Source: Stygiolobus azoricus (GTDB taxonomy: Archaea > Thermoproteota > Thermoprotei_A > Sulfolobales > Sulfolobaceae). From it: a stretch of 64,000 bases of DNA. The DNA is taken from the NCBI RefSeq assembly GCF_009729035.1, contig NZ_CP045483.1:558001-622000 (forward strand), given 5' to 3'. The number at the start of each line of letters is the position of its first letter. Position 1 is the first letter of the stretch. The notes beneath the pieces are model-generated. The model was not told the DNA's origin. It made no database searches and saw nothing but the letters and a program-made list of their open reading frames with translations. Made by a program: the position numbers and the translations under genes. Below are positions 1 to 8,675 of the stretch, one piece after another.

Positions 1-239
1 ACGAGGAGACTAAGAGTCTCGCCGGTCGTCTTTCCAATAACATTACCGACGTGTTGCTTAAGAATCCTAGCTATAATTGTGATCATCGATATCCCAACTA
101 CAGCAATTATCAAAGCAGTTACTACGTCTTGAACTTCCAGAGGAACATGAAGTACGTTTGCTACCACATACGACGCTGCAACCCCTAAGGCAATTACTAT
201 TATCGTAAAAATAATTATATTAACTAACTTGGTATTCAT
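1..239 (-). CDS. Partial membrane protein, possibly MscS-type channel
   Basis: The reading frame starts at an ATG complementary to 237-239 and runs off the left edge, so about 79 N-terminal residues are visible. They contain two strongly hydrophobic segments (about residues 5-28 and 38-60) separated by a short polar stretch with VPLEVQD, then a basic segment ending in GKTTGETLSLLV. This arrangement resembles the N-terminal membrane part of small archaeal mechanosensitive channels of the MscS family, but the diagnostic beta domain lies outside the window. The identification is an inference; any other multi-spanning membrane protein is possible. Confidence 0.45.
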   Translation of the reverse strand, partial: MNTKLVNIIIFTIIVIALGVAASYVVANVLHVPLEVQDVVTALIIAVVGISMITIIARILKQHVGNVIGKTTGETLSLL

Positions 240-400
240 AACACGTTTTAAGACTAAATTAAAAAACTAATTATCAGGGAGATATCTTACTATCACTAGC
301 TATAATCTTCTTTGCCACCCTATTAATTATCAGAAGGATAAAGGCAAAAAGTGAAGTTCAGATAGTTAGTGAGAAACTGGATAATAGAGATCTGCTTATT

Positions 401-628
401 ATGGAAGCGATAAAGAGAGGATATAAAACTTTGACCGAGATCTCTGATTTTACCGGCATCCCAAAGTCGACTACATATAGGAGACTCAAAAAGCTCACTT
501 CCTTAGGCTACTTACAAGGAACCAGGGAGTATGGCAGAGTATACTATGATCTCAATTTAGGGACAAGAGGTATAAGTACTAAAATTAACAAAGGCATAGA
601 AGAAAAGATTAGGAATAATGAAAAATAG
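401..628 (+). CDS. Winged helix-turn-helix DNA-binding protein
   Basis: The 75-residue product has a compact winged-helix fold: helix 1 around LIMEAIKRGYKT, a recognition helix around IPKSTTYRRLKKL, and a wing around GTREYGRVYYDL. It is probably a transcription regulator. The frame stays open upstream to about position 263 and there encodes a hydrophobic stretch (LLSLAIIFFATLLIIRR) followed by a charged linker. That looks like an N-terminal membrane anchor, yet no ATG, GTG or TTG lies in that part. The ATG at 401 cuts into the first helix, so the true protein may start further up with a non-standard codon, or the 5' end may be damaged. The pilin-like gene follows on the same strand. Confidence 0.6.
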   Translation: MEAIKRGYKTLTEISDFTGIPKSTTYRRLKKLTSLGYLQGTREYGRVYYDLNLGTRGISTKINKGIEEKIRNNEK

Positions 629-782
629 GAGAAAAGAATTATAATTTCTTATATAATTCTTATAAAAACATAGAAACACTTTTGTTTTTCTACTTTGTTT
701 CACAGATATAGTTCTAGCGGAAATTTCGGGAAAAAATTGTTTCAAGAGATCCTTATATATTCGACATCCTTATTTTCTTAAT

Positions 783-1382
783 GTGAAAGCTTTAGGAACT
801 GTAATAGGGATTATAATACTCCTGCTAATAGTTTTAGCTTCAATAGCCATAATTCTCGCGTATTATGGTGCATTCGAGGAAATGGGTGCACAACTTTCTC
901 AAGCCCAAATAAACATCTACGATCACCAAAACGAGAACTTGGAAGTAACTGCTATAGCGTACTATAATAACGTCTCCCATAGTGATTGTGGAATAGGCAA
1001 AGGTGCATATCACGGTAAGGCACTCGGTATTTATAAATACAATTTAAGCAACATTACGGTAACAATAACAAACGTAGGTAATGTGCCTAGTACAATTACT
1101 TACATTGCAATATCGAATCAGTCCGGAGTTCAATTATTTATAATGTATGTGGGAAAAACTCTTCCTCCTTCGCAAAGTATAAACATTACGATATATCCTC
1201 AGCAATTATACTATCCTTACTGGCCTAATTGGATGTCAGCACCTATAGACCAGTACATTCCTTATCAGATAGTAATAGACCAGTGTCATAACCAGCAGAC
1301 TCCGTATTATCAAGTTCCAGTAATAGTAGAGACTCAATACGGAAATATGTTCTATAATAATCTTAACTATAACCTAGTCTAA
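783..1382 (+). CDS. Type IV pilin-like surface protein
   Basis: The 199-residue protein begins with Met-Lys-Ala followed directly by LGTVIGIIILLLIVLASI, a long hydrophobic helix. Lys-Ala before Leu fits a very short class III signal peptide of the kind cleaved by archaeal prepilin peptidase PibD. The rest is polar, rich in Asn, Tyr and Thr with several N-x-S/T sequons, and holds two cysteines (in HSDCGIG and IDQCHNQ) that could form a disulfide outside the cell. A start at GTG 783 is preferred because ATG 781 runs straight into TGA; a TATA-like stretch near 752-758 sits about 25 nt upstream, so the message would be leaderless. The exact pilus system is unknown. Confidence 0.65.
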   Translation: MKALGTVIGIIILLLIVLASIAIILAYYGAFEEMGAQLSQAQINIYDHQNENLEVTAIAYYNNVSHSDCGIGKGAYHGKALGIYKYNLSNITVTITNVGNVPSTITYIAISNQSGVQLFIMYVGKTLPPSQSINITIYPQQLYYPYWPNWMSAPIDQYIPYQIVIDQCHNQQTPYYQVPVIVETQYGNMFYNNLNYNLV

Positions 1383-1405
1383 ACTAAAAAAAGTAGAGTT
1401 TTTTA

Positions 1406-1792
1406 TTAGAATAAGTGAGCCACTGCTATACCAAACAGTCCTAAGATAAACGCTATGATAACGTATATTATTACTGCTAACAAAGCTATTGCTATAGCTC
1501 CTAGCCATCCAGTCTCAAATATAGCCTTAAATACGGCTAGTATACCTATGATCCCCACTATTACGCCTATACGTGGAAGGCCTATGAACCCGAAAATGAA
1601 TGTTATTATGGTAAAGACTATGAATGCAAAAAGAGTGGCAATTAGTGCATCTCCGAAAGAGTTTTCCTTCGATACTGCCTTAGATGCTAACCATACTGGG
1701 ATGGACGTAAAAATCCATGCTATTAAAAACACTATTATAGCTCCTATTATACCGTGTAAATCTATATGCATAGTAGTATAGTTAAACTCCAC
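1406..1792 (-). CDS. Small multi-spanning membrane protein
   Basis: This 128-residue protein is almost entirely hydrophobic with about four membrane helices (roughly residues 11-34, 50-70, 73-92 and 96-123) and a short polar loop (SKAVSKENSFGD) after the first helix. It is convergent with the pilin-like gene and separated from it by only 23 nt. I do not recognise the family beyond an archaeal integral membrane protein. Confidence 0.6.
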   Translation of the reverse strand: MEFNYTTMHIDLHGIIGAIIVFLIAWIFTSIPVWLASKAVSKENSFGDALIATLFAFIVFTIITFIFGFIGLPRIGVIVGIIGILAVFKAIFETGWLGAIAIALLAVIIYVIIAFILGLFGIAVAHLF

Positions 1793-1949
1793 ATTTATAA
1801 AATTACTCTGACCTCAAATAAAATTTGTAAATTAACCCTATTTGTAACAGAACATTCAATTTTAAATGACATCAAAATAATACATTTTCTAACTTAATCT
1901 AAATTGAACTAGTAGAGAAAAAATCATCGAATGAGCTGAAGAATATAGT

Positions 1950-3473
1950 TCATTCCGGTGGTATCTCCTTATAGACTAAGTCAATATCTATTCCTTCCCT
2001 ACTCCTCACTTTTTTAGCGCTGATATAAGTTATCAGTCCTAGACCCACTAAGGAGATAATGTAAGCTGTAGCTATCCAATTAACCCCACTAGTCCTCACT
2101 GCGCTGAAGCTGTAGTTGTTATAGGGGTCTAAGATCTCACCTTCCATTAATAACATTATCGCCGTAGATAAAGCGGAACCTATTATTAGTTGCCTATTTC
2201 TCTCCTCAATACCCACCTTAATACCGGTAAGTGAGACTAAAATAAGGTATGCCAGAGCTAAAGGAGTATACGAATATAGTGCAGTTGCACCGCTTACGGA
2301 AATTATTGGAAGAGCTAGGAATACTAACGTGGTAGCTAAGTCGAGGAGATGAGCGTAAACCGGAGATGCGAACTTGTTAAGCTTTGCGAATATCGCTGGG
2401 AATAGTCTGTCAAATGCAAATGCGAACACATATCTTGCAAATACTACTACACCGAAAGCCATAATAAAGAAGTTCCAAGCTATCAGACCAAGACCTAGAA
2501 TCCATTCGAGTATCTCATTGTGTGAGAGAAAAATTGCTAAACTCCAGAAATTATAGGTATATGTAGGATAGTAAGCTGTGTTCGTGGGGCAACCGATTTC
2601 GGCATACATCTCGAAGAAAGGTATTGTGATCATGAGGAACGTCATTATACTACCTAGATACAGATTCCATTTTAACGATCCTTCTTTAGCCTCAGCAGCT
2701 ACTGCTGGTCCCGCATAAAGCCAGATATATGCAAATGATAAGAAAAATGGGATCATGTAGAGTGTTGAAGCCCAGCTGAAAGACCAAGGAGAAGTGTTTT
2801 GTGGAGAAAGTTGGAACTCACTGATGAAATTAGGGATTTGAGACCTCACTGAACCAGCGTTTAAGGCTAAAACTAACATTGCGAGGATTAGAGTAATTGT
2901 GGAGAATATACCGAGAGCGGTAGTTAGGCTAAAGCCCCACTTAGGTCTTATTATATTTATGAGGATGATTATCACAAACGCTATAGCACCTAGAGCGTAA
3001 ATTAGGAGGTCTTGAGTAAGCGTGAGAGTTCCGTAAGGGTTAACAAATACCGTATTTGAGAGGTTAATCAGTTCCTCTTGATGGTTAAGTATACCGATCT
3101 CGTACAGAACTAGGTTTATTGCTGAGACTGAAAAGAACGCTGATAGTGCGAAATAAGGTGGCATATTAAATGCAAATGCTACTCCCATTATAGCCCCTAT
3201 CTTACTGTTTAATTTCCTTGAAATCCATACGTAATCTCCCCCAGTTCTCGGCATCCTCATTAAGAGGCTCGTATACGTGTAGACAAGAGGTAATGTGAGG
3301 ATAAAGGTAAGCAAAGAGGTTAACCATAGTATTGAGCCCGGTTGAATATAGGGAGAAATTCCTTCGAAAACTGCTAGACCAGCTCCCATATTTGCAACGT
3401 TCAACATAACTAAGTCTTTTAGTGTGACATTCTTCACTAACCCGGACGACTCTCTCAAAAACAGTTTTGACAT
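1950..3473 (-). CDS. APC-superfamily amino acid permease
   Basis: A protein of about 507 residues with twelve or so predicted membrane helices and the N-terminal pattern of the amino acid-polyamine-organocation family: a polar lead (LRESSGLVKNVTLKDLVML) followed by NVANMGAGLAVFEGISP and then RTGGDYVWISRKL, typical of APC helices 1-3. It should import amino acids or related amines across the cytoplasmic membrane. I chose the ATG at 3473 rather than an upstream TTG at 3512. The shorter protein begins at the usual place for the family, and a T/A-rich TATA-like box at 3493-3502 lies about 25 nt upstream, fitting a leaderless message. The substrate is unknown. An inverted repeat lies just upstream of the box. 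Confidence 0.88.
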   Translation of the reverse strand: MSKLFLRESSGLVKNVTLKDLVMLNVANMGAGLAVFEGISPYIQPGSILWLTSLLTFILTLPLVYTYTSLLMRMPRTGGDYVWISRKLNSKIGAIMGVAFAFNMPPYFALSAFFSVSAINLVLYEIGILNHQEELINLSNTVFVNPYGTLTLTQDLLIYALGAIAFVIIILINIIRPKWGFSLTTALGIFSTITLILAMLVLALNAGSVRSQIPNFISEFQLSPQNTSPWSFSWASTLYMIPFFLSFAYIWLYAGPAVAAEAKEGSLKWNLYLGSIMTFLMITIPFFEMYAEIGCPTNTAYYPTYTYNFWSLAIFLSHNEILEWILGLGLIAWNFFIMAFGVVVFARYVFAFAFDRLFPAIFAKLNKFASPVYAHLLDLATTLVFLALPIISVSGATALYSYTPLALAYLILVSLTGIKVGIEERNRQLIIGSALSTAIMLLMEGEILDPYNNYSFSAVRTSGVNWIATAYIISLVGLGLITYISAKKVRSREGIDIDLVYKEIPPE

Positions 3474-3492
3474 AAATCTGATTAAGTTAGTG

Positions 3493-3518
3493 AAATTAAA
3501 AAGCGAACTCAAGTTCGC
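3493..3518 (-). promoter_or_regulatory. Permease promoter with inverted repeat
   Basis: A perfect inverted repeat, GCGAACT - 2 nt - AGTTCGC, occupies 3503-3518 directly upstream of a TATA-like stretch (3493-3502) for the APC permease. Its position over the BRE region suggests a binding site for a dimeric regulator. The regulator is unknown. Confidence 0.5.
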
Positions 3519-3742
3519 CTTTAATTATCTATTATTTATTCGTTTATTCACAGAGATAGTAATTGTTTTTAATCTAAATCAAAAATGTGAAGCAAGATTA
3601 GAATAGAAGAAAAATAATAATTTATGTACTACTTAGAATCATCTTTAGGATAAAAGATTTAGCTCGATTAAAAACAACTAGACAAAATATATAAAAATCA
3701 CTAATCGTGAGGAATTTTAACTTTACCCTCTGGAAATAAGTT

Positions 3743-4876
3743 TCACCTTTTATCTATAGGGACGTAATGTTTATACTCTGGACCCACATATAGCGCTCTG
3801 GGTCTAATGAGTCTATGTTGTTCTTCTACATACTCTATAAAGTGGGCTAACCAACCTAAGGTCCTCGAGAGAGCGAATAACGCCGTATACATATAAATCG
3901 GGAAGCCCAACCCATAGAAAACTATCCCGGAATAGAAGTCTGTGTTCGGGTAGATACCCTTTGAGCCGAAAGTTTCAATTCCTAGTTTTTCTAGCCTTTC
4001 CGCAATTTCTAAGTACTTCTTTATCTCAGGGTTTTGCTCGCCCAGCTGCTGTGCTAATTTCTTAAAGATCTTCGCCCTAGGGTCATACATCTTATATACT
4101 CTGTGACCGAAACCCATTAATCTCTTTCTTCCCTCGACGATGTTTGTCTTAAACCACTCATCTACTTTATCTGGTGAGCCTATCTCGACGAATTGCTTAA
4201 ACGCTTCTTCGACAGCCCCTCCGTGCAGAGGCCCTTTAAGTGCGGCTAACGCAGCGACTATGCAAGAGTACATGTCCGAAAACGTAGAAGAAGCTACTAA
4301 ACCGGCTGTAGTTGATGCAGGAACCTCATGATCAGTATAGAGTATTAACGCTGCGTCCATAGCTTTGATTTCTTTTTCGCTTACTTTTCTGTCAAAGGAA
4401 GCTTCAAGAAAACTCTCGGCATAACTTTGAGAAGGTGATGGTATCTTAGGCTTCAGTCCTTCTTTAGCCCTAAAGACGTTTGCTACGACTGTGGCTGTTT
4501 TAGCTATTATTTGGATAGCGTTATCTCTATCTTTCTCCTTATCCCACTTAGGGTTATAGACTGACGCCATTATGCCAAAGGCACTCTCCATAATCCCTAT
4601 TGCGTCGCAATCTCTCGGTAGGGAGTAAATTACGTTAATTACTTGCTCCGGTACTTCGTAACTCTCGTTGAGCTTAGCCTTCACTTAGTTTAGTTGCTTC
4701 CTATTGAGAAGCTCTCCATATAACATTAGATAAATTAACTCCTCGTAGGAAGAGTACTCAACTAAATCGTTTATATCGTAGCCTCTATAACGCAATACCC
4801 CGTGATGACCGTCAATGAAGGTAAGTGAAGTAGTCTTTATGAGTACGTCCTCAAGACCCCTACTTATTTCAACCAA
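3743..4876 (-). pseudogene. gltA: Citrate or 2-methylcitrate synthase with in-frame stop
   Basis: Read together, two abutting frames encode a full-length archaeal citrate synthase of about 377 residues. The first 63 codons (4685-4876) give the usual N-terminus (LTFIDGHHGVLRYRGYDI). A TAA at 4685-4687 then interrupts the frame, and the next codon is GTG, after which the remaining 313 residues continue in the same frame. Catalytic landmarks are intact: GPLHGGA, MGFGHRVYKMYDPRA and the C-terminal RPRALYVGPEY. The enzyme condenses acetyl-CoA (or propionyl-CoA) with oxaloacetate. The neighbouring prpB and prpD suggest a methylcitrate role, though Sulfolobales citrate synthases may serve both. The stop may be a real mutation, a sequencing error, or tolerated through reinitiation at the GTG. 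Confidence 0.85.
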
Positions 4877-4878
4877 CC

Positions 4879-5307
4879 TCAGTCACCCCCTACCCATTCC
4901 TCATCTGATTTAGTTGAAATTGCTGAAAGCAGGTGCTTTTCACTTATGATATCACGGATGGAGATTATACCCACTACATTATCCTTACCATCTACGACTA
5001 CGAGGTGCCTTATGTTATATTGATGCATCAGTCTTGCCGCGTTAGAAAGAGGTTCGTCTTCCCTGATCGTAATTAGCTTACCGTAAGTACCTAATTTCTC
5101 TACAGGTTTATTTAAGTCCTCTCCTTTAGCTACTGATTTCAGGAGGTCTCTTTCGGTAAATATTCCTACCGGTTTGTCACCATCCACAATCAGAACTGAG
5201 CCTACGCTATTCTGAGCCATGAGCTTTACAGCATCTATGGTCTTAGTCCCTACGGGAACTTTAAGAGGGGATCTATTGATTAAAACCTTTACTTTAACTT
5301 GACTCAT
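4879..5307 (-). CDS. CBS-domain pair protein
   Basis: The 142-residue protein consists of two CBS domains (about residues 18-70 and 82-135), with the typical GIFTERDLLKSVAKG and NVVGIISIRDII strands. CBS pairs usually bind adenine nucleotides and regulate partner enzymes or act alone as energy sensors. It lies two nucleotides upstream of the citrate synthase frame and is probably co-transcribed with it. A second, similar CBS protein is encoded at 50701-51084. Confidence 0.85.
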   Translation of the reverse strand: MSQVKVKVLINRSPLKVPVGTKTIDAVKLMAQNSVGSVLIVDGDKPVGIFTERDLLKSVAKGEDLNKPVEKLGTYGKLITIREDEPLSNAARLMHQYNIRHLVVVDGKDNVVGIISIRDIISEKHLLSAISTKSDEEWVGGD

Positions 5308-5411
5308 AAATACTTATATTGAATTCGTAAACTATAAATCTTTCCCAAGTTAATAATGAAAGAAAAATATTAAAATTTTAACAAAAAAAGCAACGTTAAC
5401 TCAGAGAACGT

Positions 5412-6263
5412 TCAAGATTTTACTCCTTCCTTAGCTAACTCCCTATCTAAGTTCTCGTAAAAGTAGTAGTTTATAATCTCGTATTGCTCTTTTCTGGTCA
5501 TCATTTTGTCCATTAAGTTCTTTTGCGTACCTTCCTTGAGCAAAACTTCTAATGCGTCTTTCATGGCCTTAGCTGCGACCCGAAATATCGTAACGGGAAA
5601 AATAACGTACTTATAACCCATAGCCTTGAATTCCTCAGCACTTATTAGGGGGGTCTTGCCGAACTCGGTCATGTTAGCTAAGAGGGGAGCTCTCACTTCC
5701 CTTGCAAACCTTTCGAACTCTTCCTTGCTCTCTAATGCCTCAGGGAAAATTACGTCAGCCCCAGCCTCCAAGTAAATCTGAGCTCTGGTAATGGCATCGT
5801 CTAAACCATAAATAGCCCTAGAGTCCGTCCTGGCTATAATCAGCATATCCTTCCTAGCTTTCAGTGCAGCTTTTATTTTAAGCACCATGTCCGTAGGTCT
5901 CACTACCTCCTTACCTTCTAAATGACCGCACTTCTTAGGTAAGACCTGATCCTCGATCTGAATAGCGTTAGCCCCCGCACTCTCCAGCACTTTTACAGTC
6001 CTATATACATTCACAGCTTCCCCGAAGCCTGTATCTGCATCGACAATTATAGGAATATCTGTAACTTCCCTAATCCTTCTCACCATCCACGCCAACTCGT
6101 CTAACGTAATTATGCCTAGGTCTGGCATACCGAGGGAAGAGGTTAAAGCTCCTCCTGAAAGATAGACTGCCTTAAACCCAACCTTTTGAGCTAAAAGGGC
6201 AGTAAAAGGGTTAAAGACCCCGGGTATAACTAAGAAGTCAGACTTCCTTAAGACCTCTGACAA
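5412..6263 (-). CDS. prpB: 2-Methylisocitrate lyase
   Basis: This 283-residue protein belongs to the isocitrate lyase/PEP mutase family. It shows YLSGGALTSSLGMPD, the metal-binding VDADTGFG and the catalytic-loop signature KKCGHLEGKEV found in methylisocitrate lyase and isocitrate lyase. It would split 2-methylisocitrate into pyruvate and succinate in propionate catabolism. The length fits PrpB rather than the much longer classical isocitrate lyases. Its start overlaps the end of prpD by 26 nt, so the two are translationally coupled. Carboxyphosphonoenolpyruvate mutase-like activity is the main alternative but the operon favours PrpB. Confidence 0.9.
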   Translation of the reverse strand: MSEVLRKSDFLVIPGVFNPFTALLAQKVGFKAVYLSGGALTSSLGMPDLGIITLDELAWMVRRIREVTDIPIIVDADTGFGEAVNVYRTVKVLESAGANAIQIEDQVLPKKCGHLEGKEVVRPTDMVLKIKAALKARKDMLIIARTDSRAIYGLDDAITRAQIYLEAGADVIFPEALESKEEFERFAREVRAPLLANMTEFGKTPLISAEEFKAMGYKYVIFPVTIFRVAAKAMKDALEVLLKEGTQKNLMDKMMTRKEQYEIINYYFYENLDRELAKEGVKS

Positions 6264-7524
6264 ACTCTCTCACCTTTATACTATCAAAATTTTTAATAAG
6301 TTCAATTTGTTTCTTGCTTAAACCCAGCCTACTCGCCTTTTCCTCTAACTCCTCATCACTCATCGGGTTAGCGTAATGCCCTCTGGGTATTTTGACCTCC
6401 TTACTGAACTCTCCCTTATCCGTGATAACTGTTATCCTAGTAGGAAATTCTTTAGGATAAACTGAAGTGTAATCGTCTCTCTCAACTACCTCTATTAAGT
6501 CCATAAGCTTTTCCAATGTGGGCTCTCCTATTAAAGAGTAAGAATCAAGCCAGAAGTCTTTCCTGATTAAGCTTACCGCAACTATAAAGGGTAGACTATG
6601 ATCAGCTGTTTCCTTGTTTTGAGGTCTCCACTTTTCACGGCTGTCAGCAAGAATAGTTTTCCCAGCCTCATAAGTCTCTACTACCACTTTCCTTATCTCA
6701 CCGTGGTATTCCAGTCCAATTGCAGCCTCCACTGCGGCTTGCGCATGGTATTCTACAGGGTACTTTTTGATCATGGTCCTCAGGATCCCTCTTCCGTCTG
6801 GTCTAAACTTACTCAAGTCCATATCCCTAGCCACTATGGAGGAGAAACCGAAGACTCCGGAAAACGGTAACTCGGGTGCTGTAAAACCGGATTTAGCTAA
6901 GAGAGTTACGAATACAGCGTTCCTGACAGCCTCAGCCGCTGCTCCAGCCTTCCACATGGAGAGCTTACCACTCCTCGTCTCCCTCAAAGCCACGTGTGGG
7001 ATTATTGAAAGGGATATGGCATTCTTTGCCTTATTCCGGTCTAACCTAAGGAGGTTTGAGAGGGCTGAAGCTGCTGCTATCCCGAGGAAATTTACGTGGT
7101 CATAACCCTTCTTTCTTAGGGAAGTAGTGTCACATAAGTTAACACCCACATCGTAGCCCACGGCTATTGCCCTGATTACGTCCTCACCCTTTGCTTCAGG
7201 GGATACCGCTAACAATCCCCCTATCATGTCGCTGGGATGTAGGGGCTCTAAGCCTAGATAAGTGTCGTTGAAGTCTAAGTATCTTATTAATAAAGTGTTG
7301 TAAAAGGAGGCAAAGTCAGGAGTGGTGGAAAAGTTACCCAAGGTATGAATATTTCCGGGATAAAGGTCACTTATGCTCTCGACTATTTTTGCTGGAGGGG
7401 AATCTCTAGAGGCTAGTGCAATAGCCACTGAATCCAGCACTCTCCTCTTAGCCTCTGCATAAACTTTATCTTCGACTTCCTGAACCGAGACTACGTATTC
7501 AGCTATTATATCCGAGAGATCCAT
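6238..7524 (-). CDS. prpD: MmgE/PrpD family 2-methylcitrate dehydratase
   Basis: The 428-residue protein matches the MmgE/PrpD family, with an early RRVLDSVAIALASRDSPPAK, the conserved region DTYLGLEPLHPSDMIGGLLA and a Lys-Tyr-Pro-Val-Glu-Tyr-His-Ala-Gln segment of the family's active-site region. It should dehydrate 2-methylcitrate to 2-methyl-cis-aconitate. It is the first gene of the prpD-prpB-CBS-citrate synthase run and is divergent from malate dehydrogenase across an 83-nt intergenic region. A 12-bp palindrome (AACTAATTAGTT, 7525-7536) lies directly upstream of its ATG. Confidence 0.88.
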   Translation of the reverse strand: MDLSDIIAEYVVSVQEVEDKVYAEAKRRVLDSVAIALASRDSPPAKIVESISDLYPGNIHTLGNFSTTPDFASFYNTLLIRYLDFNDTYLGLEPLHPSDMIGGLLAVSPEAKGEDVIRAIAVGYDVGVNLCDTTSLRKKGYDHVNFLGIAAASALSNLLRLDRNKAKNAISLSIIPHVALRETRSGKLSMWKAGAAAEAVRNAVFVTLLAKSGFTAPELPFSGVFGFSSIVARDMDLSKFRPDGRGILRTMIKKYPVEYHAQAAVEAAIGLEYHGEIRKVVVETYEAGKTILADSREKWRPQNKETADHSLPFIVAVSLIRKDFWLDSYSLIGEPTLEKLMDLIEVVERDDYTSVYPKEFPTRITVITDKGEFSKEVKIPRGHYANPMSDEELEEKASRLGLSKKQIELIKNFDSIKVREFVRGLKEV

Positions 7525-7564
7525 AACTAATTAGTTTAATTAATGATAATAAATTTAATGAGGT

Positions 7565-7597
7565 AAATTTAAATAAGATTGATGAGAAGTTTCTCAT
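7565..7597 (+). promoter_or_regulatory. Malate dehydrogenase promoter with operator-like repeat
   Basis: A TATA-like stretch AAATTTAAATAA (7565-7576) is followed by a perfect inverted repeat ATGAGAA - GT - TTCTCAT (7582-7597). The expected transcription start, about 25 nt after the TATA centre, falls at the end of the repeat, so a bound protein would block initiation. This is inference from position and symmetry. Confidence 0.5.
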
Positions 7598-7607
7598 GTG
7601 ATAAATC

Positions 7608-8537
7608 ATGACAAAAGTAGCCTTTATTGGATCTGGTAAGATAGGGCAAACAATAGCATTTAACGTCATAATGGGGAGTTACATTGATGAGGCAATAATT
7701 TACGATATAATCCCAGAACTACCTGAAAAGTTTGAGCATGAACTCAGGCACGCATTGGCTTCGAGAAAACTCAAGGTAGAAGTGCTGGGGACAAACAACA
7801 TAGAGGACGTAAACGGTGCAGACATAGTAGTGATCTCTGCAGGAAAGCCGAGGAAGCCTGGAATGAGCAGAAGGGACTTATTTGTTGACAACGCGAGGAT
7901 AATGATAGATCTAGCTGATAAATTGGCTAAGAGAAATAGGGGAGCACTTTACATCATGGTGGCAAACCCAGTAGATATGATGGCTTCAGTCTTCATGAAA
8001 TACTCTGGGGAATATACGATTAGTACAGGTGATCAAGTAGAGACGATGAGGATGAGGTCTTACATAGCTAAGAAGTTAAAGGTTCATGTGACCGACGTAA
8101 ATGGGTATGTGGGTGGGGAACACGGAGAAGACGCAGTAGTACTGTGGAGCACGGTAACTGTGAAAGGGAAACCGTTTGATGAGAGTATGGGAGTGAGTAA
8201 GCACGAAGTAGAGGAATATGTAAAGAAAATACCGGGAGAGATAATAAGGGTAATGGGAGGTACTACTTGGGGGCCAGGTACGATCATTGAGGAAATTATA
8301 AGGGCTGTGGTTTTAAACGAGAACAAGGTAATGAGCATAGCGTTCCCGCACAAATACGAAGACGAGATCATTCACATAAGCGAGCCCGTTGTTGTAGGGA
8401 GGACTATAGGACCTTCATTGGAGCCCTTATTAGACGAAAAAGACAGATGGCACTTAATGGCTTCTATTAAGGACTTCTACAGCGTATATAAGGAGAACTT
8501 GAAACAGCTCGAGCAAAGTCTAACCGCAAAACAGTAA
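7608..8537 (+). CDS. mdh: Malate dehydrogenase
   Basis: The 309-residue protein is an LDH/MDH-family NAD(P)-dependent dehydrogenase. It shows the Rossmann glycine motif [10 protein letters not shown], the [12 protein letters not shown] segment, the catalytic His in [13 protein letters not shown] and substrate-binding arginines ([12 protein letters not shown]). It interconverts malate and oxaloacetate and supplies the acceptor for citrate synthase. It is divergent from prpD, with an operator-like repeat at its promoter. The His-containing and Arg-containing motifs fit MDH of the crenarchaeal type; lactate dehydrogenase is less likely. Confidence 0.92.
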   Translation: MTKVAFIGSGKIGQTIAFNVIMGSYIDEAIIYDIIPELPEKFEHELRHALASRKLKVEVLGTNNIEDVNGADIVVISAGKPRKPGMSRRDLFVDNARIMIDLADKLAKRNRGALYIMVANPVDMMASVFMKYSGEYTISTGDQVETMRMRSYIAKKLKVHVTDVNGYVGGEHGEDAVVLWSTVTVKGKPFDESMGVSKHEVEEYVKKIPGEIIRVMGGTTWGPGTIIEEIIRAVVLNENKVMSIAFPHKYEDEIIHISEPVVVGRTIGPSLEPLLDEKDRWHLMASIKDFYSVYKENLKQLEQSLTAKQ

Positions 8538-8656
8538 AAGATCTTTCACGTAAACTTTCTTTTTATCCTCTGAACTAGTTGTAATTTAACACGTTTTTGT
8601 AAGTGATTATATTCTGTTTCTTTTTCTTTTTTCTTTGGTTTATACTTATATATTTC

Positions 8657-8674
8657 GATATCATAAGTGATATC
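8657..8674. promoter_or_regulatory. PadR operator, inverted repeat at its own promoter
   Basis: GATATCA - TAAG - TGATATC forms a perfect 7-bp inverted repeat between a TATA-like box (about 8642-8655) and the PadR start codon at 8676. PadR proteins commonly repress their own genes by binding short palindromes here, so autoregulation of the regulator and the ABC exporter downstream is likely. Confidence 0.65.
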
Positions 8675-8675
8675 T

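Noticed and set aside
1455-1781. 108-residue open frame on the plus strand
   Set aside because: It lies opposite the hydrophobic membrane protein at 1406-1792, and its Met/Ile/Pro-rich composition is typical of an antisense shadow.
6598-7105. Two overlapping plus-strand frames inside prpD
   Set aside because: prpD is complete and well conserved on the other strand; the frames have no domain and no promoter.
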